From Flavobacteriales bacterium UBA6165 (lineage in GTDB: Bacteria; Bacteroidota; Bacteroidia; Flavobacteriales_D; Crocinitomicaceae), in contig DIUF01000074.1 of assembly GCA_002422285.1 (NCBI GenBank), forward strand, positions 1 through 28,161: 28,161 nucleotides of DNA, in the 5' to 3' direction. Under the pieces are notes generated by a model. That model did not search any database, was not told where the DNA came from, and saw only the letters and a list, made by a program, of their open reading frames with translations. The position numbers and the translations under genes were made by a program. Of this stretch, positions 15,660 to 22,488 are shown one piece after another (within the stretch, counting starts at the first letter, position 1; every line of letters begins with the position of its first letter).

Positions 15660-17321
15660 TTAAAAACTATGAGAGAATACCACTGTTAATCCACTTGATG
15701 CTGGCACCGGGCGACAAACCCCGCCTACGCAAAACATCCCAGCATTCACACGACCAAATCTAGCTTCGAGACGCGTAGCCCCCCAAATTTTACCAGCTGC
15801 TATCAATGGATACAAATTTCGTCTATTTTCTTGAGGATTCCCATAATTGTGCTGAAAAACTGCTGTAAAGTACCAATCAGGTGAAATGGTGTATTCTACC
15901 AAAGCTGTGTACCAATGACCTCTATCGCGTCTATCTTCTGTCCACAAACCTTGAAACTCAGCACGAATAGAATGGTTGTCATTGATTTTATACAACAACT
16001 CAACAACACCTATATGCGCTTTGATAATTCCTGGAGCGTCGGCAACTTTAATAATGTCATTGTTCAACACCAAATTGAAATAGGAGGCAATCAAAGACCA
16101 TTTGTTGTTCAATTTTCTTTTCACCTCGAGATTGATGTCTCTCCAATACAAATTGCCATCGGTACTGAACAAATCTGTGCGATACGTTACACGGGATAAT
16201 GGGTTGGCATTTGTAGCAAACTGACCTGAGCCAAAAGCCGTTGAAAAATTAGCCGAAACCGTTGTGCCATATTTACCGCCAAGTTTCGTACCCTTTTTTA
16301 TGTTGTACATTACATCGGCCTGGTAAGCAACTTCTCCAAGAGGCTGAGAAACATAGGGGTACAATTGAGCGACCAAATTATAGGTATGTGTTTTGGTTAA
16401 AGGCGGAATGAAATTTATCATCCCGTCATTGAGCACCATTTCTCTATCCGAGCGATAACTCATTTGGTCGATGTGCTTGGCAGAAAGCAAAACACCAAAA
16501 CCTTTTTTCGAATAACCCGCATTGATGAGAATACCTTTACCCCAATTGAAAATATATTCGTTGTCCAAAGAAGGATCAGATTCCTTGATAATGTATTCTG
16601 CGTTGATGTAGAACTTTTTATATGTCACGTCAATACGTCCACCGTATGAGCCAACATTTTGCGGTAAAACATACTCTGGATGATTGGCGGCTTGAAATTT
16701 ACTGACCATAGAAAATCCCGCACGAATTGAAAGTTCCTTCTCATCTAATTTAGGAAACCATTCATTAAAGCCCAAATCAACATCAAATCCTCTAACAATT
16801 CCAGCAGCATTGATGACCCGACCCCCTTCAAATGAAAATCGCTGTTTTCCATAAACGGCCTTAATTCCAATTCCTTTGAAAGGGCGTATGCGCAGACTTA
16901 ATCCGTCCATAGCGTTGTCTAAACCTAGATTTCTGTCTTCGTATGCGCGAAAAATTAAACCTGTACCGAATTGCTCATAAAAATTTCCAACAGTTACACT
17001 CAAAATATCGTTTTCGTAACCAACGTATCGGTAACCAATACCTGCCCCGTCAAAACGATCGGGATACCCTAAAATCCGAGGAGCATACAACTCCAAGCGA
17101 GTTCCAGCCTTAAAACCACTGTTGGTATAATTGATAAAAGCATACGTGTTAATCAAAGACTTCTCTTGAGGCTGAACAGCAGAAATCGCGGTGTCACTTA
17201 GCAAATACTGATATTGTGACTCGATATTGCCTGAAACGCTGCCGCCATTTTGTGCGCCCCCATTAAACGCATAAAGGGCACTAATGCCCAGTATGCAGTA
17301 TCGTAAACGTGTATGCTTCAT
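15660..17321 (-). CDS. DUF6029 family outer-membrane beta-barrel protein
   Basis: 553 residues. A signal peptide (cleavage predicted near 'NGGAQ', residue 24) leads into a long series of alternating amphipathic beta strands typical of an outer-membrane barrel. Family landmarks I recognise from Bacteroidota DUF6029 proteins are 'SVTVGNFYEQFGTGLIFRAY', 'RNLGLDNAMDGLSLR' and 'FKGIGIKAVYGKQRF'. The protein ends in an aromatic residue ('VVFSHSF'), the usual C-terminal signal for barrel insertion. A 'CVGGVCRPV' segment near the C-terminus contributes two closely spaced cysteines, unusual in a barrel. It lies 7 nt after the TlpA-like gene and 12 nt before the Omp28 gene, so the three are surely co-transcribed. 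Its transport or scaffold role is not known. Confidence 0.85.
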   Translation of the reverse strand: MKHTRLRYCILGISALYAFNGGAQNGGSVSGNIESQYQYLLSDTAISAVQPQEKSLINTYAFINYTNSGFKAGTRLELYAPRILGYPDRFDGAGIGYRYVGYENDILSVTVGNFYEQFGTGLIFRAYEDRNLGLDNAMDGLSLRIRPFKGIGIKAVYGKQRFSFEGGRVINAAGIVRGFDVDLGFNEWFPKLDEKELSIRAGFSMVSKFQAANHPEYVLPQNVGSYGGRIDVTYKKFYINAEYIIKESDPSLDNEYIFNWGKGILINAGYSKKGFGVLLSAKHIDQMSYRSDREMVLNDGMINFIPPLTKTHTYNLVAQLYPYVSQPLGEVAYQADVMYNIKKGTKLGGKYGTTVSANFSTAFGSGQFATNANPLSRVTYRTDLFSTDGNLYWRDINLEVKRKLNNKWSLIASYFNLVLNNDIIKVADAPGIIKAHIGVVELLYKINDNHSIRAEFQGLWTEDRRDRGHWYTALVEYTISPDWYFTAVFQHNYGNPQENRRNLYPLIAAGKIWGATRLEARFGRVNAGMFCVGGVCRPVPASSGLTVVFSHSF

Positions 17322-17328
17322 AAAAAAA

Positions 17329-17841
17329 CTACTTCTTCAATTTCAAGATTTCCTTGTAAAGTTTGTGCTCATCACCAGGAGCATAATTGTTATGAGAATA
17401 TACTATTTTGCCGTCACCATCAATTAAGAAAGTATGAGGCACATTATTTACACCCATGGCTCTTTTAAAATCATGATTGGTATCCATCCAAATATCGAAA
17501 TCCCAACCCGAAGAATTTATGTAAGGTTTAACCCTGCTTTTAGTACGCTCATCATCAATAGAAACCGCAATCAGTTTCACACCTGTCTCCTCCTGCCACT
17601 CGTCATAAAGTTCATGTATGGCATTCAGTTCACGCTTACAAGGTGAACACCATGTTGCCCAAAAGCTAATCACAACCGGCTTCCCATCATTACCCAATTC
17701 AGAAGTATTGATTGGTTTGTTGTTCATGTCTGTAATCTTTACAGATGGAACAGTTTTGCCTCTTTGGTCATCATCACTTGGTATAAAAACAAAGGCGCTC
17801 GTGAAAACAAAGGCTGCTAATAAAAACAATACATTTTTCAT
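17329..17841 (-). CDS. TlpA-like periplasmic thiol-disulfide oxidoreductase
   Basis: 170 residues from the ATG at 17841. An N-terminal hydrophobic signal or anchor (about residues 3-20, no lipobox) precedes a thioredoxin/AhpC-TSA fold of the TlpA/ResA type. The active site is WCSPC (64-68), a helix follows, and the cis-Pro lies in 'NNVPHTFLIDGDG' (132-144). The central insertion of about 25 residues ('LIAVSIDDE' onwards) is typical of the family. It should reduce or exchange disulfides of periplasmic proteins. The frame is open to an upstream TTG at 17892, but that position overlaps the -7 box at 17890-17897, so the inner ATG is chosen. It is the first gene of the operon with the DUF6029 barrel and Omp28 lipoprotein, which suggests these are its substrates or partners. 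Confidence 0.9.
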   Translation of the reverse strand: MKNVLFLLAAFVFTSAFVFIPSDDDQRGKTVPSVKITDMNNKPINTSELGNDGKPVVISFWATWCSPCKRELNAIHELYDEWQEETGVKLIAVSIDDERTKSRVKPYINSSGWDFDIWMDTNHDFKRAMGVNNVPHTFLIDGDGKIVYSHNNYAPGDEHKLYKEILKLKK

Positions 17842-17889
17842 TTTTTTGATCTTTAAGTTATTTGAAATTCTAAAATTCAAAAACTTTGC

Positions 17890-17897
17890 CAAAGCTA
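17890..17897 (-). promoter_or_regulatory. -7 promoter box before the tlpA-DUF6029-omp28 operon
   Basis: TAGCTTTG on the minus strand is an exact TAnnTTTG match about 48 nt before the ATG at 17841. The -33 position holds T-rich sequence, not a clear TTTG. It lies downstream of the terminator of the preceding gene, supporting a separate transcription unit. Confidence 0.45.
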
Positions 17898-17952
17898 AGA
17901 TAATAAAGCTAAAGTTAAAAAGAAATTGACCAGATTATTCTTGAATTCCTAT

Positions 17953-17988
17953 AAAAAAAAAGCTCCCTCATCAGACGACAAGGGAGCT
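17953..17988 (-). terminator. Intrinsic terminator after the large T9SS Omp28-like gene
   Basis: On the minus strand AGCTCCCT (complement of 17981-17988) pairs with AGGGAGCT (complement of 17961-17968) across a 12-nt loop, followed by eight U (complement of 17953-17960). It lies 18 nt after the stop codon at 18007. Confidence 0.9.
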
Positions 17989-18006
17989 ATAAAAATTTTA
18001 CTAGAA

Positions 18007-19881
18007 TTATTTAACTACCGACAAACGTGTTGAAGAAACAACACCTTCTGCAGTTTTAACATTGATCATGTAAAGACCATTTGTTAAGTTTTCAGTTGGG
18101 ATGCTGTACATAACGTCTCCGTTTACAGCACCTGCATTGAAAGTATAAACAACTTGACCTAAAGCGTTCACTACTTCAATTGTTGCATTTGCTGTCTCGG
18201 CGCTAAACATGATGTTCGCATCACTAGAAGTTGGATTAGGGAAAACCAACAAGTTCAAAGGAACCATTGTGATTTCGTCCACACCAACATTTCCAGTAAA
18301 CGCTGCATGATTTGCTTGATAAACTTCACGAGTTGAAGTGTTCTGAATAAATGCTACAACAGAAATATTTGTAATATTTCCGGCTAATAAATTCGTAATA
18401 GTATGGTTGAAAGTAAATTGCTGAGATTGACCAGCAGTCATGTTTGGCATATTTGTACCATTTGCGTTTGGCATCATTTTGCGAACAACATACTTGAAGT
18501 TTTGCTGACTGGTTGAAGCAGTTGAGAAAGATGCTCTTGGCACGTTGTTTTCGAAAACCACAACATGAAGAACGTTTCCAGCGCCAGTGAAATCAACCAA
18601 AGAGGTAACGTCTACAGTAACAGACAATGCGTTACCTTGGAAAGTACCAGTTGGGACAATAGTAAACACAGCAGGACGAGCATATTCAGCATCAATCATT
18701 GCTTGAGTGATATTCAATGGGTGACCTGCATAAGCATTACCTCCCAAACGAGCAGCTGGAGCACTATTCACACCATAGAACTGTTGACGCGCTTGAGTTT
18801 CAGCTGTTGTACCAGAACAATTTGATGGAATATTGACATGGTATTTAGCAGCAACCATTTTACCATTGGCAGTATTAACACCATTGGAGTTCAAATAACC
18901 TTCAATTGTTGGATCAGCAGAAGCACATGGACCACAAGTCGAGCTTGTAAACTGCTCAAATAACACTTTTCTCTGAGTCAAAGTAGAAGCAGCATAGGTA
19001 GTTCGCACAATTGTATCGTTCGCGTTGTTTTGGTCGTTGTTGCCATTGATTTGATCCACCCAAAACTTAATTGTATAGTTACCTACGGCTGTTGGAGTCC
19101 ATGAAGTTCCGTGTGTAAAGTTGTAATTGTTCGTTAAATTGATATCCAATCCATTCACAACTTGACTCACTGGAGCACCATTGTTAATTGAATAATTCAA
19201 ACGCATTGAAGTTACATTTGCTGAACCCAAGCTTTGAACAACACCTTGAAAAGAAATTGGCGTATTAGTCAAAACATATTCGGCAACAGGCATCGAAATA
19301 CCAGCCATGTCGTACATGTTAGGTTCGTAAACCTGTACGTTGTCCATTGCAGCACCGAACAACCATCCACTGCCGTCATCATAACGGAAACCAAGGTGAA
19401 TAGTTTGACCAGCATAAGAACTCAAATCAATTAATTTGTTTGTCCATGCACCAACACCAGCAATAGTTTCTATTAAAGTGAAAGTTGTACCACCATCGGT
19501 AGAAACGCGAACTGAAAAATTTTCAGTATTACCCTCATAGGTACCATTGTTGTAAAAATAATCGAATTTCAATAGGGCAGCAGAAACACCATTTAGATTA
19601 ATTGCTGGAGTGATTAAAAATTCATTGGCTTTGTTACAATTACATGCATCATCATTTGTTGCAATCATGTTACCTTGAAACGCTGGAATTGGCCAAAATT
19701 GACTTTGAAGCTGGGTATTTGAACCAACTTTCCAACCACCATCTGTGGCGGCCGTTTGCTGTGTCCAACCTGCTGGCACACCTGCGGCATTGAAATTCTC
19801 GTTGATGAAGAAGGTCTGAGCCTTAACCACACCAAACGACATAAATGCCATACCTAATAAAGAGAGAATAGATTTTTTCAT
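18007..19881 (-). CDS. T9SS-exported protein with choice-of-anchor J and Omp28-like (CGPC) domains
   Basis: 624 residues. Signal peptide to about residue 22 (cleavage after 'VKAQ'). Residues 23-187 resemble a choice-of-anchor J/MAM-like jelly-roll: 'FFINENFNAAGVPAGWT', 'FLITPAINL', 'HLGFRYDDGSGWLF' and 'AMDNVQV'. A beta-sandwich domain follows (about 190-300). Residues 303-510 form an Omp28-like thioredoxin domain opening 'RKVLFEQFTSSTCGPCAS' with C316/C319 as the CxxC pair. The last 80 residues are a type A sorting domain ('VFPNPTSSDANI', 'LGQVVYTF', 'LTNGLYMINV') for type IX secretion. It should be released or attached at the cell surface. Three cysteines of 'DDACNCNK' plus one more may bind or bridge. 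It is the gene upstream of the thiol operon, with its own promoter box and terminator. Confidence 0.85.
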   Translation of the reverse strand: MKKSILSLLGMAFMSFGVVKAQTFFINENFNAAGVPAGWTQQTAATDGGWKVGSNTQLQSQFWPIPAFQGNMIATNDDACNCNKANEFLITPAINLNGVSAALLKFDYFYNNGTYEGNTENFSVRVSTDGGTTFTLIETIAGVGAWTNKLIDLSSYAGQTIHLGFRYDDGSGWLFGAAMDNVQVYEPNMYDMAGISMPVAEYVLTNTPISFQGVVQSLGSANVTSMRLNYSINNGAPVSQVVNGLDINLTNNYNFTHGTSWTPTAVGNYTIKFWVDQINGNNDQNNANDTIVRTTYAASTLTQRKVLFEQFTSSTCGPCASADPTIEGYLNSNGVNTANGKMVAAKYHVNIPSNCSGTTAETQARQQFYGVNSAPAARLGGNAYAGHPLNITQAMIDAEYARPAVFTIVPTGTFQGNALSVTVDVTSLVDFTGAGNVLHVVVFENNVPRASFSTASTSQQNFKYVVRKMMPNANGTNMPNMTAGQSQQFTFNHTITNLLAGNITNISVVAFIQNTSTREVYQANHAAFTGNVGVDEITMVPLNLLVFPNPTSSDANIMFSAETANATIEVVNALGQVVYTFNAGAVNGDVMYSIPTENLTNGLYMINVKTAEGVVSSTRLSVVK

Positions 19882-19908
19882 AGTTCGATATTTTAATATT
19901 TAAGGATA

Positions 19909-19916
19909 CAAACTTA
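19909..19916 (-). promoter_or_regulatory. -7 promoter box before the large T9SS Omp28-like gene
   Basis: TAAGTTTG on the minus strand is an exact TAnnTTTG match, 27 nt before the ATG at 19881, giving a leader of about 22 nt. No TTTG is present at the -33 distance. Confidence 0.45.
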
Positions 19917-20187
19917 ATAAAAATTTAACGCATAATGAGAATTCATACTGAGACTGCATAGAAATTCCAAACAAATCTTGCATTCCTAAATTTCAACTAT
20001 GCCTAAAGCAAAATAATTTACAAAAAAAAAGAATAACATGCCCATATGTTGTAATTGCATATAGAACGGTGTAAAAATCGAATTTGCACTGTGTGTTTAC
20101 GTCTGAATTTAACGAACCCAATACCAAACACTTGCATGTTTGGATTGAAATTCTATTCAAACACATCATGGAATTGTAACTAAATAT

Positions 20188-20219
20188 TTTGCAAAAGGCA
20201 TCACATTTTTATATATTTG
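20188..20219 (+). promoter_or_regulatory. Complete Bacteroidota housekeeping promoter
   Basis: TTTG (20188-20191), a 20-nt spacer and TATATTTG (20212-20219) match both halves of the consensus with ideal spacing. Transcription should begin near 20225, which places the in-frame ATG at 20224 at or before the transcript start and favours the ATG at 20266. Confidence 0.8.
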
Positions 20220-20265
20220 CACAATGTTTGCAATGAAACAACCATTACAACAAACAAATATTGTT

Positions 20266-21000
20266 ATGAAAAAAATATACTCTACAATTTCCACAGCACT
20301 CTTAGTACTATCCACAATAGTAGCTTTTGCACAAACTTCCGGAGTGCGATTTGAAATGGCAAATGAGCCTGGTGTTGCCAAAAATGGTGAAACGATAACT
20401 CTTTCTGGTACTTCAGAGGGCGTGGAGCTTTACATGAATCTTGTAAATATTTCTGGTGCTGCTTTAGATTTGAAGTGGGAACGAGTTAGGATATCCTTGT
20501 CCAACACTTCAATCACAGATCAATTGTGTGATAATTGGCAATGCTATGACCCTTCTTTTGCAGGTGATTTTTGGATACTTGAAAACCCAGTTACAATTGC
20601 CGCTAATGGTCAAACAGTTTTCCAACCGAAAATGATTACACCAAATGGGACAGGTGGAAATGCAACTTTCATGTATTATGTTAGAAATGCGCAAAACGAA
20701 AGAATAGACTCGATTACAGTTGTTTTCACTTCAACCGCATCAATTAAAAATGAAATTGGGGTGAGCAATTCTAAAGTGTATCCTAACCCTTCTAATGGAC
20801 AAATCACCGTGAAAGATGCGCCTGCGGGTTCAGAAATCGAAGTGACTGACATGGTGGGGAAAGTAGTTTTCAAAGCAAAATTGAATGGTGCTACGCAAAG
20901 TTTCGACTTATCGAAAAATCCTGATGGCGTGTATTTTTACACCATTCGTTCAGCCGATGGACAAAGCACTGTCACCAAACGACTGGTCATCCGAAAATAA
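20266..21000 (+). CDS. Secreted protein with C-x4-C motif and T9SS type A sorting domain
   Basis: 244 residues from the ATG at 20266. This start gives a standard signal peptide beginning 'MKKIYSTIS' and ending near 'AFAQ' (about residue 23); the longer frame from 20224 would begin at the transcript start. The mature part (about 24-155) is a small beta-sandwich-like domain with a C-x4-C pair in 'DQLCDNWQCYDP', the only two cysteines, likely a disulfide. Related Bacteroidota secreted proteins carry a comparable 'LCxxxxCY' loop; the function is not known. Residues about 160-244 are a type A sorting domain ('VYPNPSNGQITVKDA', 'DMVGKVVFKAKL', 'NPDGVYFYTI', 'KRLVIRK') for type IX secretion. It has the best promoter in the window and its own terminator, so it is probably well expressed and monocistronic. 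Confidence 0.85.
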   Translation: MKKIYSTISTALLVLSTIVAFAQTSGVRFEMANEPGVAKNGETITLSGTSEGVELYMNLVNISGAALDLKWERVRISLSNTSITDQLCDNWQCYDPSFAGDFWILENPVTIAANGQTVFQPKMITPNGTGGNATFMYYVRNAQNERIDSITVVFTSTASIKNEIGVSNSKVYPNPSNGQITVKDAPAGSEIEVTDMVGKVVFKAKLNGATQSFDLSKNPDGVYFYTIRSADGQSTVTKRLVIRK

Positions 21001-21017
21001 TATACAAATCTTATATC

Positions 21018-21055
21018 AAAAGCCACAAATCATCGACTTGTGGCTTTTTTGTTTG
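21018..21055 (+). terminator. Intrinsic terminator after the C-x4-C T9SS gene
   Basis: AAAAGCCACAA (21018-21028) and TTGTGGCTTTT (21038-21048) form a perfect 11-bp stem with a 9-nt loop, running into a T-rich tract to 21055. Confidence 0.92.
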
Positions 21056-21082
21056 TGGTAGATTATGATTAGTTTAATTCCG

Positions 21083-21090
21083 TAATTTTG
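21083..21090 (+). promoter_or_regulatory. -7 promoter box before the polyprenyl synthase operon
   Basis: TAATTTTG is an exact TAnnTTTG match ending 4 nt before the ATG at 21095 (a second ATG follows at 21098). A TTTG at 21052-21055 is too far upstream (27 nt) to be a standard -33 box. The distance predicts a leaderless or nearly leaderless message. Confidence 0.45.
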
Positions 21091-21094
21091 CCAC

Positions 21095-22069
21095 ATGATG
21101 ACCGTAGAAGAAATAAAAGCACCAATTGCTCAAGAATTAGAGGAATTCGAAGCATTTTTTTTAGAATCCATGCGGTCAAACGTTCCCCTACTCGACAAAG
21201 TAATTCACTACATCGCCAAACGAAAAGGCAAACAGATACGTCCTATGTTTGTGTTTTTGGTTGCCCGAATGCTCGGAGGTCAAGGTGAAAATAGAACGTA
21301 TAGTGCTGCAGCTTTAGTAGAATTGTTGCACACGGCTACATTGGTTCACGATGATGTGGTTGATGATGCCAACGAACGACGTGGTTTTTTTAGTGTAAAT
21401 GCCCTTTGGAAAAACAAGATTGCCGTTTTGGTTGGCGATTATTTATTGTCGCGAAGTCTATTAACAAGCATCGACAATAAAGATTTTGCATCGCTTGAAG
21501 TTATTGCTCGCGCCGTAAAAGCTATGTCGGAAGGAGAATTGTTACAACTTGAAAAATCGCGCACTTTAGATATCACCGAAGAGGTTTATATGGAAGTAAT
21601 TCGTCAAAAAACAGGCTCTTTGATTGCTGCATGTTGTGAAGCGGCGGCAATTTCCGTTGGTCGACAAGATTTAGCCGAGCAAATGCGAAAGTTTGGAGAA
21701 ACCGTAGGCTTGGCCTTCCAAATCAAAGATGATATTTTTGATTATGGTACAGATGAACAAATTGGCAAACCCACAGGAAACGATATTCGTGAACGCAAAG
21801 TAACTATGCCATTGATTTATGCTTTGAACAACAGCAATAAAGAAGCCAAAAAAGAGCTTTTAACCATTCTCAAAAAGCACAATGAGAATAAGAAAAAAGT
21901 GAAACGTGCAATAGAATTAGTTGTGGCGGCTGGCGGAGTTGCATATGCTCACAAAAAAATGATGAAGCTCAAAGATGAAGCACTGGCCTTGATTCAAGAC
22001 GTGCCTGAATCGCCAGCCAAAAACGCGTTAATTGGATTAGTGGAATATACGACCTTGAGATTAAAATAA
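21095..22069 (+). CDS. Trans polyprenyl diphosphate synthase (IspB/HepT-like)
   Basis: 324 residues. Cytoplasmic, Mg2+-dependent enzyme that chains isopentenyl diphosphate onto an allylic primer to make the side chain of menaquinone. The two aspartate-rich motifs are DDVVD (86-90) and DDIFD (212-216), with 'GKQIRPMFVFL' (45-55), the 'LVHDDVVDDANERRG' context and 'FQIKDDIFDYGTD'. The residues before the first motif ('LLHTATLV') are those of long-chain trans synthases; chain length is not settled by sequence alone. Bacteroidota use menaquinone, so a six- to eight-unit product is a reasonable inference. Met-Met at the start leaves 21095 or 21098 open. The stop overlaps the next start (TAATG, 22067-22071). 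It heads the following six-gene run. Confidence 0.9.
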   Translation: MMTVEEIKAPIAQELEEFEAFFLESMRSNVPLLDKVIHYIAKRKGKQIRPMFVFLVARMLGGQGENRTYSAAALVELLHTATLVHDDVVDDANERRGFFSVNALWKNKIAVLVGDYLLSRSLLTSIDNKDFASLEVIARAVKAMSEGELLQLEKSRTLDITEEVYMEVIRQKTGSLIAACCEAAAISVGRQDLAEQMRKFGETVGLAFQIKDDIFDYGTDEQIGKPTGNDIRERKVTMPLIYALNNSNKEAKKELLTILKKHNENKKKVKRAIELVVAAGGVAYAHKKMMKLKDEALALIQDVPESPAKNALIGLVEYTTLRLK

Positions 22070-22488
22070 TGAATATGAAGAATACACTTTTATTGTTGGG
22101 ATTTGTGAACATATTTTTTAGTGCTTGTTCAGACGAAACAGAAGAAAACACCAAGACAACAACTGAAATCACCGTGTTGGACGATGAAGATTTAATTGAA
22201 CGAATGCCCAACTATTATCGCGAATATTTTCCTGGAAAAAAACAACTAAAACTGGGTGGACCTACTGATAACGATGGAAGACGTCACGGCGTATGGGAAT
22301 CTTATTTTGAGCATGGGCAAATGAATAGCACGACCTATTTTATACACGGTGTAAAAGAGGGACATTCAGTGGTCTATTATCCGAATGGCTCAATACACTA
22401 TATTGGAGAATATAAAAACGATCAAAAAGTGGGTCTTTGGAAAACGTATAATGAGCAAGGTGAATTAATCTCCGAAGACGAATTTTAA
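22069..22488 (+). CDS. YwqK-like MORN-variant repeat lipoprotein
   Basis: 139 residues. A lipoprotein signal ends at C20 ('FFSAC'), followed by an acidic linker (about 21-55) rich in Asp, Glu and Thr. From about residue 65 come MORN-variant repeats: 'DGRRHGVWESYFEHGQMN', 'HGVKEGHSVVYYPNGSIHY' and 'NDQKVGLWKTYNEQGEL'. Databases often label such proteins 'toxin-antitoxin system YwqK family antitoxin', but there is no toxin gene here and the lipid anchor argues for an envelope role, so I would not call it an antitoxin. Starts and stops overlap on both sides (TAATG at 22067-22071 and at 22486-22490), indicating translational coupling with the prenyl synthase and dnaG. Confidence 0.82.
   Translation: MNMKNTLLLLGFVNIFFSACSDETEENTKTTTEITVLDDEDLIERMPNYYREYFPGKKQLKLGGPTDNDGRRHGVWESYFEHGQMNSTTYFIHGVKEGHSVVYYPNGSIHYIGEYKNDQKVGLWKTYNEQGELISEDEF

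Larger units (their letters stand above)
19882..20265. other. Long intergenic region between divergent T9SS genes
   Basis: 384 AT-rich bases with no credible gene. It holds the -7 box of the leftward gene (19909-19916), the full promoter of the rightward gene (20188-20219), and a 7-bp inverted repeat, CCAAACA (20124-20130) and TGTTTGG (20137-20143), with a 6-nt spacer, about 45 nt upstream of the rightward -33 box. The repeat could be an operator. Nothing else stands out. Confidence 0.6.

Noticed and set aside
17842..17892. N-terminal extension of the TlpA-like protein from a TTG at 17892
   Set aside because: It would overlap the -7 box, adds residues ahead of a clear signal peptide, and uses a rarer start codon.
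20224..20265. Earlier start for the C-x4-C T9SS protein
   Set aside because: The ATG at 20224 coincides with the predicted transcription start, and the inner ATG gives a standard signal peptide.
22069..22488. Toxin-antitoxin system suggested by the YwqK 'antitoxin' label
   Set aside because: There is no toxin gene beside it; the neighbours are a prenyl synthase and dnaG, and the protein is a lipoprotein.
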